Below are positions 23,927 to 32,607 of a stretch of 64,000 nt of DNA, piece after piece. Positions within the stretch are counted from its first letter, which is position 1; each line of letters begins with the position of its first letter. The DNA is taken from positions 1 through 64,000 of the forward strand of contig NZ_MOLV01000013.1 in assembly GCF_001870785.1 (NCBI RefSeq), read 5' to 3'. The stretch comes from Exiguobacterium sp. KRL4 (GTDB lineage Bacteria; Bacillota; Bacilli; Exiguobacteriales; Exiguobacteriaceae). Both the position numbers and the translations under genes were made by a program. The notes under the pieces were generated by a model, which did no database searches, had not been told where the DNA came from, and saw only the letters and a program-made list of their open reading frames with translations.

Positions 23927-26563
23927 ATGTTACGTTTTGTCCTGAATCACTGGCGCCGGCAACGGTTTAAGTTCATCCTGACGCTTGTCGGAGCGCTCAT
24001 CATCAGTGCCGGACTCAGTCTGATGTTCAACCTGACCGACTCGAGTCAAGGCACGGTCGAACAGACGTTACAGAAAAAGTGGTCGTCCGCCTACGATATC
24101 GTCGTCCGGCCAAAAGGCAGTCAAATGTCGACTGAATCAAATGATTTACTGGAACCGAATTACTTAAACGGCATCAACGGCGGGATTTCTTTTAAGCAAT
24201 ATGAAACCATCAAACAAATGAAGGAAGTCGATATTGCAGCACCGATTGCCGTGATGGGCTATGCCCATGCCTTTGTTATGTTTAAGAAGGCCATGACGTT
24301 TCCAAAGGAGCCCGGTATTTACCGCTTCAAGAGAACAACATACACCGAGACAGGCCTCGGGAAAGAACAGCAATTCGAAGACCTCATCCATATTGCTCAA
24401 GGCACGAAGATCCAGTTACCAGAAAAGGTTCCCTTCTCGACATCTCCGGTGGACAGCTTCCGGGATGTCTCTGCCGGTAATCCGGTTCTGATTGTCGCCG
24501 TCGATCCGAAGGAGGAAGCCCGACTGGTAGGGCTCGATCAAAGCGTCAGTTCTAAAAATAATTCCCGGTATTTTTCACAACTGGATCACCGGGAGTCGCC
24601 TCGAGGTGCTGACAATCATGTCATTCCGGTTCTTGTCAATCCGCATTCCTTTAATAAAGGGATGTATGAATTTACGATTGAAAAATTGGATGCCCCTTAT
24701 CAAACAAAGCAGGATCAGGAAAAACTGGTCCAAGAACTGGTCAAAAAACAGCCGGACGGCGACCGTGTAAATTCTATCCTTCAGACGTATCCGGCCAAAT
24801 TGACGCAACGCCTTGAGATGCCTTCTTCTAAAGTGGAAGAAACATACCTTAAAACATTATCGGAAGGGACAAACCTCCAGACTTTTGTTGCAGAAGATGC
24901 TCCAGGAGCACAACTGCTGTACAAATCAGGTCCGCTTCAGTTCAAAGAAACAAAAAGTCCATATCCGACGCGCTGGAAAAATGCTTTTGAAGCCAGCACC
25001 TCCGCGATTCACTTAAAGAACTGGTACTTTTCGGAGTCGACGTATCCTTCCAAAGGATACCGATCTCTCGTCTCGACCGGAAAAAAGGTCAAAAATCCTT
25101 CTGAAATGGAAATACCGTTTAAGTATCCTTTCCTCACCTTTAAAGTCGTCGGCCTATATGATCCGAACAAGATTAAAGTTTCAAAGGATCCGCTCAATGA
25201 ACTGCCGATGGAAACATATCGACCATCCTCTGCTGATCTCGTCCTTGATGGGAAAGGCAATCCGGTCAATCCGGCAAAATCAATCGATACGTCCGGTAAT
25301 CCGGTTGGTTTATTGACGAACTCACCGAACATCCTGACGACGCTGGACAGTGCCTTTGCCGTCAATGGAAAACAGGCTATCTCGTCGATTCGCCTCAAAG
25401 TCAAAGGCGCAACAACTGTCAGTGAAGAATCGGAACAATTGCTGCAAGACGTCAAGACACAAATCGAACAGGAAACCGGTCTGCTGGCAACCATCACGAA
25501 GGGTTCGTCCCCGCAACCGGTCGTGACGAAAGTCATCGATAACGGCAAGACACTCGGTTGGATCGAACAGCCGTGGGTTCACATCGGCGCCGCGATGACA
25601 ATCTTCCGCGAGACGAGTGTCGGTTTTTCAGGGGTCATCTTCGCGATGCTTGCCGTTGCCATCGTCTACGTCCTCGCGACAAGTTATGTCTCGATGCTCG
25701 CCCGGCGGAAAGAATTCGCTGTGCTGCTGGCGCTCGGTTGGCGGACAAAAGACTTGTACCGGATTGTGTTGATTGAAGCCGCCCTGCTTGCCGGTTTTGT
25801 CTCCGTCGTCGCTTTAATTGTCGAAAGTATTTTCTCGTATGTCAGAAGTGAGACGATGAACGGCTGGAGCCTGCTTTGGATCACCCTGTTCAGTCTTCTA
25901 ATTTACTTTGCCGGTGCCGCCTGGTCGTCGTTTACAATCCGAAAAATCTCGCCGTACGAAGCGATCAAGACCGGTGAATATGCGTCATCGTCTCACGTCA
26001 AACTCGGCTTGCGTTCGACCTGGACGCTGGCACTGAAAGAAATCTTCGGCAAATGGAAACGTAATGCGCTGTCGATTCTCTCAATCGCCTTGCCGACTGC
26101 TCTGTTGACGTTCTTCCTGTTCGTGACGTTTCACCTGCAAGGGGTGCTATATACGTCCTGGCTCGGTCAATTCGTTGCGTTACAGGTCGGTCCGATGCAT
26201 TACGTGACAATGGGTGTTGCGATTACGATTGCTATTCTAACGACCGGGGAAATCATGTGGCAAAACGTCACCGACCGCCGGGCCTCGCTCGCGATTTTAA
26301 AAGCCGTCGGTTGGACGAACCGTTCCGTCCGGCAATTGATTGTGTTAGAAGGGATATTGATCGGGTTCGTCGCCGGAATCGTCGGACTGAGCATCTCCTA
26401 CATCACGATTTATATCTTGTATAACTTAGTTCCATGGGATGAACCATTGTTGGTTGGGGTCTCCCTGCTTCTGCCGGTTTTGTTCGGGACAATTGCTTCG
26501 CTATTGCCGGCACAAATCGCGGCACGCGTGAATCCGTATCAGGAGCTGAAGGATGCCGGGTGA
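23927..26563 (+). CDS. FtsX-like ABC transporter permease
   Basis: An 878-residue membrane protein. An N-terminal helix (about 15-33) is followed by a very large external domain (about 40-555), then a first FtsX domain with three helices (about 560-690; FAVLLALGWRTKDLY is the coupling helix) and a second FtsX domain (about 740-875; LAILKAVGWTNRSVRQLI coupling helix). It ends ARVNPYQELKDAG. AGAGGAGG lies 6 bases before the start. Substrate unknown; the large external domain suggests binding of peptides or lipoproteins. The permease at 61130 is a clear paralog. Confidence 0.92.
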   Translation: MLRFVLNHWRRQRFKFILTLVGALIISAGLSLMFNLTDSSQGTVEQTLQKKWSSAYDIVVRPKGSQMSTESNDLLEPNYLNGINGGISFKQYETIKQMKEVDIAAPIAVMGYAHAFVMFKKAMTFPKEPGIYRFKRTTYTETGLGKEQQFEDLIHIAQGTKIQLPEKVPFSTSPVDSFRDVSAGNPVLIVAVDPKEEARLVGLDQSVSSKNNSRYFSQLDHRESPRGADNHVIPVLVNPHSFNKGMYEFTIEKLDAPYQTKQDQEKLVQELVKKQPDGDRVNSILQTYPAKLTQRLEMPSSKVEETYLKTLSEGTNLQTFVAEDAPGAQLLYKSGPLQFKETKSPYPTRWKNAFEASTSAIHLKNWYFSESTYPSKGYRSLVSTGKKVKNPSEMEIPFKYPFLTFKVVGLYDPNKIKVSKDPLNELPMETYRPSSADLVLDGKGNPVNPAKSIDTSGNPVGLLTNSPNILTTLDSAFAVNGKQAISSIRLKVKGATTVSEESEQLLQDVKTQIEQETGLLATITKGSSPQPVVTKVIDNGKTLGWIEQPWVHIGAAMTIFRETSVGFSGVIFAMLAVAIVYVLATSYVSMLARRKEFAVLLALGWRTKDLYRIVLIEAALLAGFVSVVALIVESIFSYVRSETMNGWSLLWITLFSLLIYFAGAAWSSFTIRKISPYEAIKTGEYASSSHVKLGLRSTWTLALKEIFGKWKRNALSILSIALPTALLTFFLFVTFHLQGVLYTSWLGQFVALQVGPMHYVTMGVAITIAILTTGEIMWQNVTDRRASLAILKAVGWTNRSVRQLIVLEGILIGFVAGIVGLSISYITIYILYNLVPWDEPLLVGVSLLLPVLFGTIASLLPAQIAARVNPYQELKDAG

Positions 26564-26592
26564 CTTTAAAAATTAATCCACCTGAGGATGGA

Positions 26593-26647
26593 CTCTCTGT
26601 ACGGAAAGGCATGCTACACTGGGTTCACATCAATTCCGTACAGAGAG
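26593..26647. repeat. 14-bp perfect inverted repeat flanking a -10 element upstream of the DedA-like gene
   Basis: CTCTCTGTACGGAA (26593-26606) and TTCCGTACAGAGAG (26634-26647) are exact reverse complements separated by 27 bases. An extended -10 (TGCTACACT, -10 at 26615-26620) lies in the spacer. The right arm runs straight into the ribosome binding site AGAGAGG. It could be a pair of operator half-sites or an RNA stem that hides the ribosome site. Confidence 0.6.
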
Positions 26648-26659
26648 AGGATGTTCGAG

Positions 26660-27247
26660 ATGGGGAACTGGCAATCGTGGCTTGAACTGTACAGTTATTG
26701 GGGTGTCATACTGGCTTTACTGGCGCATTTCATTCCGACTGAACTGATCATGGGGTATGCCGGCTATTTGGTTGCATCAAATCATATGTCGTTTCTCTTG
26801 ATGTTCGGAGCCGGTTTAGTCGGATTTTATGTTTCCCAATCCATTCTGTACGTGCTCGCTTATTATGGCGGCGAACGTGTTCTGTCTTTTTTGAAACGAT
26901 GGCTTCATGTTAATCCAGAACGTATGCAGATGGTCGAAACGAGTCTTCGGGCGTACGGCGGTTGGTATCTTCTGCTCTCTCCGATTTGGAAAACCCTGTT
27001 TGGTCTGATGGCAGGAACATTACGGTTTCGGTTTTTGACTTTTACCATCTCGACGTTACTCTCTTTTACGGTCTGGTCATTGTTTTTCATGACAAGCGGC
27101 TATCTGTTACAGGAACGTTGGACGATTGTGGGGACATTTGCAACACGCCATCTCAGTTGGATCATCATTGTCAGTATCATCGTCTTCTTCTTGGTTCGGA
27201 CGATCATCAAAAGACGCCAGTCAAAAAAGAATCGTCCTGAAGATTAA
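26660..27247 (+). CDS. DedA family membrane protein
   Basis: A 195-residue polytopic membrane protein of the DedA/SNARE-associated class: FIPTELIMGYAGYLV (the usual acidic entry motif P-E), LMFGAGLVGFYVSQSILYVLAYYGG, then a second re-entrant segment with LLLSPIWKTLFGLMAGTLRF (the R/P-x-x-x-GxxAG region) and two C-terminal helices. DedA proteins flip or support recycling of undecaprenyl phosphate and phospholipids. ATG at 26660 is 9 bases after GAGAGG. It follows the ABC operon but probably has its own promoter. Confidence 0.82.
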   Translation: MGNWQSWLELYSYWGVILALLAHFIPTELIMGYAGYLVASNHMSFLLMFGAGLVGFYVSQSILYVLAYYGGERVLSFLKRWLHVNPERMQMVETSLRAYGGWYLLLSPIWKTLFGLMAGTLRFRFLTFTISTLLSFTVWSLFFMTSGYLLQERWTIVGTFATRHLSWIIIVSIIVFFLVRTIIKRRQSKKNRPED

Positions 27248-27328
27248 CTTGTTTCACAAAGGATATCAGTCCTCTTTTAAAATAATTGATACACTTAGCT
27301 ATATTCGCTTTCAAAGGAGGCTGGCTTA

Positions 27329-27739
27329 ATGTTAGGTGGAATCCCGCTTCCTCCGTTACTCGTGCAGATGCCGATTGGTCTCTTGTTATTCGCGACGCTC
27401 TTGCTTTTCGGAAGTCTGAAGTGGACGCAACTGAAAATTTTTTCGCTGATTACGTTAGTTGTAGGATTATTATCCGGAATTGCCGCCTACTTAACGGGAG
27501 ACGGCGCAGAGGAATTTGCGGAAAGTCAGTTGAACGTGGCATGTGATGCCATTCATACTCATGAAGACTTCGCCTTGTACAGTCTGTTGACATTCGGTCT
27601 GTCGCTCGTCCTGCTCCTGCTACATTACCGCTCGAAAAAACAACCGTTGCTGCTCGCGAGTCTCGTCGTCGCGATCATCGGTAGTGGTCTTCTCGCCTAT
27701 GCTGGCCATCTCGGCGGACAGATGGTTTATGTCAAATAA
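27329..27739 (+). CDS. DUF2231-like four-helix membrane protein
   Basis: A 136-residue protein with four helices (about 12-28, 36-56, 80-100, 107-127). IPLPPLLVQMPIGLLLF at the start, a histidine pair in CDAIHTHEDF and GHLGGQMVYVK at the end match the DUF2231 layout, a family with conserved histidines that may bind metal or haem in the membrane. AAAGGAGG precedes ATG. Function unknown. Confidence 0.72.
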   Translation: MLGGIPLPPLLVQMPIGLLLFATLLLFGSLKWTQLKIFSLITLVVGLLSGIAAYLTGDGAEEFAESQLNVACDAIHTHEDFALYSLLTFGLSLVLLLLHYRSKKQPLLLASLVVAIIGSGLLAYAGHLGGQMVYVK

Positions 27740-27741
27740 GT

Positions 27742-27793
27742 AAAGCCAAGCGCTCTTTTTCTCGATGTGAGAACTAGATCAGCTTGGCTTTTT
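27742..27793 (+). terminator. intrinsic terminator between convergent genes
   Basis: AAAGCCAAGC ... GCTTGGCTTT with a 31-base loop region, followed by TTTTT on the plus strand; the right arm overlaps the end of the GtrA-like gene. Confidence 0.65.
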
Positions 27794-28162
27794 GAATACC
27801 CAATAATTTTGTCCGATGAAGTTCAAGACCGTATAAAGGACCATTCCGACAAGAATCGCTCCCGTTCCGCCGGACGACGGAACGAACAGGTCGATTACGA
27901 ACAGGCTAAAACGATAGGCGATCAGGTAACTGATCAGTACGACAAGCAAAAAACGAATCCAGTCGGTTCTAGAATTTGTCGTCGCAGAAAACGTAAACTG
28001 CCGATTCAGCAGGTAACTGACCACGATGCCGCATCCATTCCCAAATGCCGTTGCGACCCAGTATCCTGTCCGCAAGCCGTGGTACAACAAAAGGGTCATC
28101 CCGAGTCCAATCAGCGTGTTGACGAGACCAACCAGTAGAAAACGCAGGATTTTCCGTGTCAT
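27779..28162 (-). CDS. GtrA family membrane protein
   Basis: A 127-residue four-helix GtrA-like protein (FLLVGLVNTLIGLGMTLLLY, FGNGCGIVVSYLLNRQFTF, and C-terminal VLYTVLNFIGQNYWVF, all family hallmarks). GtrA proteins flip polyprenyl-phosphate-linked sugars. Its start overlaps the end of the GT2 gene by 4 bases, so flippase and sugar-lipid synthase are made together. Last gene of a five-gene minus-strand operon. Confidence 0.9.
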   Translation of the reverse strand: MTRKILRFLLVGLVNTLIGLGMTLLLYHGLRTGYWVATAFGNGCGIVVSYLLNRQFTFSATTNSRTDWIRFLLVVLISYLIAYRFSLFVIDLFVPSSGGTGAILVGMVLYTVLNFIGQNYWVFKKPS

Positions 28163-29109
28163 TTCAACGTTTCCTCAATCGTATACGAGGGGCGCCGTTT
28201 CACTTCACTGAAAATTTTTCCGACATACTCGCCGATCAATCCAATCCCGAACAGCTGTAAGCCGCCGATGAACCAGATGGACAGCATTAAGGACGCCCAG
28301 CCGCTCATCGTTTCCCCTTCCGCAAACCGGTACAACGTATATCCGACAAAGCCGCCGGACACGAGGACCATGAATAACGATAGAAAAAATAACAATTTGA
28401 TCGGTCGGACGCTGAAGGAAGTCACGCCGTCCCAGGCGAGCGCCAACATTTTCTGAAGCGGATATTTCGACTCTCCGGCCAGACGTTCCGTCCGGGCATA
28501 CGTCACTTCCTCCGTCCGGAAACCAAGTGTCGGGACAAGTCCCCGTAAATACAGATTCCGTTCCGGATAATTGGCCAGCGCCGCAACCGCCCGTCGACTC
28601 ATCAAGCGGTAATCAGCATGGTTATAGACCGTTTCGACCCCGAGTGTTGTTTCAAGATGATAAAACCACTGGGCCGACGTCCGCTTAAACCAGCTGTCAC
28701 TTGTCCGGTCCGTCCGCACACCATAAACGATATCAGCCCCGTCCTGAAATCGTTTCAGAAAGGTTTCGATGATGCCGAGGTCATCCTGCAAGTCGGCATC
28801 GACCGAAACGAGACAGTCGGCTGCTGCATATCCTTCCATCAATCCGGCATGAAGGGCATGCTGGTGTCCGACATTATGCGCAAGTTTGATTCCTTGAAAA
28901 CGGTCGTCCAGTTGATGAATCTGTTCAATCTGTTGCCATGTGTCGTCCTGACTGCCGTCATCAATGAAGAAGATAAACGACTGTCCGGACAATTGACCGG
29001 TCGAAATCCATTCAGTCAATCGTTCTTGAAGCGCATGGATGGTCATTGGTAACACTTCTGACTCATTGTAGCAAGGAATCACGATTCCGAGAATCGGTGC
29101 ATCAGACAT
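28159..29109 (-). CDS. GT2 family glycosyltransferase (GtrB/DPM1-like)
   Basis: A 316-residue enzyme with a cytosolic GT-A domain (GIVIPCYNESEVLP, FIDDGSQDDTW, DADLQDD at 104-110, RLMSRRAV) and two C-terminal membrane helices (about 232-255 and 267-290). This is the layout of polyprenyl-phosphate glucosyl or mannosyl transferases such as GtrB/CsbB. It would load a hexose from a nucleotide sugar onto undecaprenyl phosphate for the GtrA partner to flip. Confidence 0.93.
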   Translation of the reverse strand: MSDAPILGIVIPCYNESEVLPMTIHALQERLTEWISTGQLSGQSFIFFIDDGSQDDTWQQIEQIHQLDDRFQGIKLAHNVGHQHALHAGLMEGYAAADCLVSVDADLQDDLGIIETFLKRFQDGADIVYGVRTDRTSDSWFKRTSAQWFYHLETTLGVETVYNHADYRLMSRRAVAALANYPERNLYLRGLVPTLGFRTEEVTYARTERLAGESKYPLQKMLALAWDGVTSFSVRPIKLLFFLSLFMVLVSGGFVGYTLYRFAEGETMSGWASLMLSIWFIGGLQLFGIGLIGEYVGKIFSEVKRRPSYTIEETLK

Positions 29110-29112
29110 GAT

Positions 29113-30780
29113 TCATCCTCCTTCAGGCGCGACACGATACAAGTAAATGATCCAGGCAGATTGGTTGTCACGAAACGTTTTCTCAAGTTTCAATCCAGTC
29201 GATGATGCATTCCGGATCGGGACAGCCGACAACAGATAATCTCCATCCATTCGTTTGAGCTGAACGGTGTCGATATCCAACTGACGGACCGGCTTCTGAT
29301 TCGTTTTGGTATAGTCGTAGTGTTTGCCAAGCTCTGCAGCATAGATGTAGACACGATTCCCCCAATTATCAAAATAACGTTGCAATTGGGGACTTTTCTT
29401 TAACTCACCTTGAATGATGGTCCGAAACTTCTGTTTATACGTGAGCGGATAAAAGTTGACGTACCCGTCCAGTGTCCGAAAGCCGTTATATTGGGCAATT
29501 GCCGGATGTAAGCCTAACGACACGACCTGATAGGTATCAATCGGCTTTCCGATGTACGACTGAATCCGTAAAAACTGTTGGACCGCGTAAAATTCGCTAA
29601 AACTCGGTTGCTTCTGGTAAATGACTTCCGGATTCCAAATTAGCAGGACCACTGCCTGCAGCAGGATCATAACGGTGACAAGCCGCTGACGGGCACGTCG
29701 CCATAACCAATCCAGTGCCAGAGCGAACAGGATATACCACAGCATCGGTTCCACAAAGTGAAAACGGGCAAAATTAAACGTCTGCATCACGTGAATGTGG
29801 TCTTTCAGCGGTTCCCAACCTGTATAGAACCAGCTGGCGTACCAAAGAGACAAACCGGCCAGTAACACCAGTCCCTGTTTCAGCCAACGGACGGTTGGGT
29901 CTTTCAGATAAATCGCGACGATCAACACACCAAGGATTAACGACAGCAGGACCGGCGTCTGTGCCGCCTCGGCATGGGTATGACCTAACACAAACTGTTT
30001 GAAAAATAAGCGAATCGTCCGCCAGAATCCGTTATGACCGATATCAAACTGGTCACGGCTCGTCACTTCCCCTTCCCATAGCATGGAATAGACCAACCGG
30101 TACTCAATCACAAGATAAAGCAGGACCTGTGCTCCGAAGGCCGTCCAAAATAAAGCGTGGAACGATTTTTGACGCCACTCTCTGTACAAACCGAACAGGG
30201 CTAACAAAGCTAAGAAAAATACGATGCCGAGAACGAAGCTCGAGTAAAACGGCACAAGTGCGAGGGTAAGCAAACTCAATCCGATTCGTTGTTTCTGCCA
30301 CAGGTTCAGGTAAGCCCATAACAGGAGCGGCATGCCGAGTGTACTGAGCATCCCGGACGGCCAAAACGGCGTCCAGGCAAACAACACCGCAACGAACATG
30401 ATGACGGCTCGCGGCAACTGAAGCTTCAAATGATCCCGTAACAGCAGATACAGTCCGATAAAAGCAAAGATTCGCGTCAATCCTTGACTGATGACATATG
30501 CCGTATAAGGCGAGAACCATTCATAGAGCCACAAAATGCCCGTCCATTCACTGACGAAGGCATTTCTAGAGACGACACCGCCCACAAGATTCGGAACGGT
30601 ATCCTGTAACCCGACATGAATACTGCCTGACTCTACTAAGTTTTTATACCAGACGACGTTCGAATCGAGGTTATCGTGAATCCGGACGTGTGCCTGTTCT
30701 CCTAACCAAAAGAGCGGCAGGAGATAACAGAGCGTCAGCAACACGCCAAGACCAATCCAAATCGGCTCTTTTGTTTTCAT
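29113..30780 (-). CDS. large polytopic membrane protein (DUF6044-like, probable GT-C-type transferase)
   Basis: A 555-residue protein with about 11-12 membrane helices and a C-terminal extracytoplasmic tail. The N-terminal external loop has VRIHDNLDSNVVWYKNL, an acidic motif like the catalytic loop of GT-C glycosyltransferases, and I associate this stretch with DUF6044. Lying 3 bases before the GT2 gene and with a GtrA partner, it is the likely third component (Gtr-specific transferase) that moves the lipid-linked sugar onto a wall or teichoic polymer. The acceptor is unknown. Confidence 0.75.
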   Translation of the reverse strand: MKTKEPIWIGLGVLLTLCYLLPLFWLGEQAHVRIHDNLDSNVVWYKNLVESGSIHVGLQDTVPNLVGGVVSRNAFVSEWTGILWLYEWFSPYTAYVISQGLTRIFAFIGLYLLLRDHLKLQLPRAVIMFVAVLFAWTPFWPSGMLSTLGMPLLLWAYLNLWQKQRIGLSLLTLALVPFYSSFVLGIVFFLALLALFGLYREWRQKSFHALFWTAFGAQVLLYLVIEYRLVYSMLWEGEVTSRDQFDIGHNGFWRTIRLFFKQFVLGHTHAEAAQTPVLLSLILGVLIVAIYLKDPTVRWLKQGLVLLAGLSLWYASWFYTGWEPLKDHIHVMQTFNFARFHFVEPMLWYILFALALDWLWRRARQRLVTVMILLQAVVLLIWNPEVIYQKQPSFSEFYAVQQFLRIQSYIGKPIDTYQVVSLGLHPAIAQYNGFRTLDGYVNFYPLTYKQKFRTIIQGELKKSPQLQRYFDNWGNRVYIYAAELGKHYDYTKTNQKPVRQLDIDTVQLKRMDGDYLLSAVPIRNASSTGLKLEKTFRDNQSAWIIYLYRVAPEGG

Positions 30781-30781
30781 G

Positions 30782-32002
30782 TCACGCTCTCCCCCCGAGA
30801 CGAACAGACAGTTGTTTGATCAACACAGCAACAAGCAAGATAAACGGGAAAAATTGTAACGGAAACAAAAACAACAGCAAGGTCGCGGTGACAAACGGTT
30901 GTTTGAGGATGACCGTACAACTGGCGGCGACGCTGACCGCAATCAGCAGGCCCGGTGTATACGGGAAAACGGACGCTAAGGCAAATGCCATCGCTGTACT
31001 GGAAAAGACGGCCGGAAAGATTTTTCCGCCCCGCCACCCGAACGAAAAACAGACATGGGTCAAAAGCGCTTTCCCGACGGCGATGCTGATTAAGAAGAAG
31101 ACCGATTGATAGAAGGCAATCCGCGAGAACTCGAGGATTTTTTGTTCGCCGGAAAATAAGAAATAAGACGACAGGCTGCCGAACAGACCTAAGATCGCAC
31201 CAGCGGCCAAAGCTAAACCCAGTGGATGCGGATACTTCCGTGCCACCGCGTCCGTCCAGCGACCAAACATTACAAATAGATACCCGAATCCGGTCCCGAT
31301 CGCAACTGCCGGAAGCAGGAAATACATCACCTCCGTCGTCCAGTTGACTTTTGGTGTACTGATCGAAAACAAGACTTCATGTGGGAACAGTCGATTCAGT
31401 GTCGTAAACGCGAAGATCCCACAAGCCGTCGTCAGCCCATACAACAAGACTTTGATGGACTTCCGCTTGAAGTTGGCCCGGTTCACCCCGTCTTCGAGTG
31501 CTTCACTGACGCCGATCAACGGCGCATAAAAAATCGTCGATAACATCGCCCCGATCCCAAGATCAAGCAACTCTTTTTTCTTCTGCAACGTCCAGGTCAT
31601 CCGGTCACCGGCCCACGTCATCCATCCGCCGAGGATGCTGATCAATGCCGCTTCCGGTCCGAGACTTGCTCCAAACGTCAGGACGAGTAAGGCAGCCACG
31701 ATATTTTTAACAACCGTCCCTTCATATGCGACCCGACCCGTTGTCTTGAATTCCTCAAGCGTCTGATGCATCGTCCGGGGATAGTCGCCGATATACGTTT
31801 GAAACAGTCCGATCAGCAGTCCGCCAAACAGACAAATCCAAAACGGATAAAACGTGGTGTCCAGCTGGCCGGGAATCGTCGTCCAGACAAGATGAATCAG
31901 CAGATTCGACAATGCCAGAAACAATGATGCGAGTGCACCAACGAGAAAACCAAGCAAACAACTGTACAGGACGAATACCAGATTAAAGTTCATCCGCATC
32001 AC
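30782..32002 (-). CDS. ClC-family chloride channel protein
   Basis: A 406-residue ClC protein with about 10-12 helices. GASLGPEAAL at 111-120 aligns with the family's GREGP ion-selectivity segment, and SFGWRGGKIFPAVFSS is the second conserved G-x-F-x-P-like element. The gating glutamate of the Cl-/H+ antiporters (E in GREGP) is Leu114 here, which argues for a passive channel or altered coupling. It ends one base before the next gene, and GGGGGGAG at its 3' end serves that gene, so they are translationally linked. Confidence 0.85.
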   Translation of the reverse strand: MMRMNFNLVFVLYSCLLGFLVGALASLFLALSNLLIHLVWTTIPGQLDTTFYPFWICLFGGLLIGLFQTYIGDYPRTMHQTLEEFKTTGRVAYEGTVVKNIVAALLVLTFGASLGPEAALISILGGWMTWAGDRMTWTLQKKKELLDLGIGAMLSTIFYAPLIGVSEALEDGVNRANFKRKSIKVLLYGLTTACGIFAFTTLNRLFPHEVLFSISTPKVNWTTEVMYFLLPAVAIGTGFGYLFVMFGRWTDAVARKYPHPLGLALAAGAILGLFGSLSSYFLFSGEQKILEFSRIAFYQSVFFLISIAVGKALLTHVCFSFGWRGGKIFPAVFSSTAMAFALASVFPYTPGLLIAVSVAASCTVILKQPFVTATLLLFLFPLQFFPFILLVAVLIKQLSVRLGGRA

Positions 32003-32027
32003 TCCTCAGCCCAAGAAAAAAAGCCTG

Positions 32028-32384
32028 TCACTTCCGGTTTGATTTGTTTTTATTTAAATGGAACTCTTTTAACGCCCGGTTGAAGTTGACGATCAGGGCA
32101 CTGATGACACCGATCCCAAGCAAGACATACCCCATCGTAAAAATCTTGCCGATCGGCGTGACCGGATGAATATCACCATATCCGACCGTTGTCAGCGTCA
32201 TGACGGAAAAATAGAGGGCATCCAGATAACTCAGTTGTTCGACGCTGTGATAAAAAAACATCCCGACCGCAAGGAGAAAAGCGACGGAGAACATGACGGC
32301 TTTTTGTTCGTCCTGCCGAAACAGGATTTTCAGGACGTAATACATATTGCGTAATAGAATGAAAAAGGCAATCATCGCATCCAT
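32028..32384 (-). CDS. two-helix potassium channel (KcsA-like)
   Basis: A 118-residue ion-channel protein. A first long helix (about 28-46), a pore helix, the selectivity filter TVGYGD at 66-71, and a second helix (about 78-102) ending in a basic tail. This is the minimal two-helix K+ channel and should tetramerise. It heads the operon of K+ channel, ClC, membrane transferase, GT2 and GtrA. GAGGAGAGG precedes the start. Confidence 0.9.
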   Translation of the reverse strand: MDAMIAFFILLRNMYYVLKILFRQDEQKAVMFSVAFLLAVGMFFYHSVEQLSYLDALYFSVMTLTTVGYGDIHPVTPIGKIFTMGYVLLGIGVISALIVNFNRALKEFHLNKNKSNRK

Positions 32385-32452
32385 CCTCTCCTCACAAGCA
32401 GACTTGACACGTAACGACTATCGTTCCTTTACCTTATCTATTGAATTACCCG

Positions 32453-32485
32453 AAAAAAGGAAGAACGATTCTTAAATCGTCTCCC
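32453..32485 (-). terminator. terminator-like hairpin in the presumed leader of the channel/glycosyltransferase operon
   Basis: On the minus strand GGGAGACGAT / ATCGTTCTTCC (10 pairs, one bulge, one wobble) with a 6-base loop and six Ts. No minus-strand gene ends upstream of it; it lies 70 bases ahead of the K+ channel start. A second small palindrome, AACGA-CTA-TCGTT, follows at 32413-32425. Confidence 0.6.
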
Positions 32486-32607
32486 TTTACGTCCATCCTC
32501 TAGTTCGGTTTCCAATCTGTATGTCCACTCCCTTATTTTGAACAATAGAATAAGGTAATATGAAGGTTCCTGCAAAACATTCATCTACTTTAGAGGAGGT
32601 CAGAAAC

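Noticed and set aside
32400-32530. Cyclic di-AMP (ydaO) riboswitch ahead of the K+ channel
   Set aside because: Considered because such riboswitches control K+ uptake genes, but the leader is too short and lacks the conserved core I know; only a terminator hairpin is visible.
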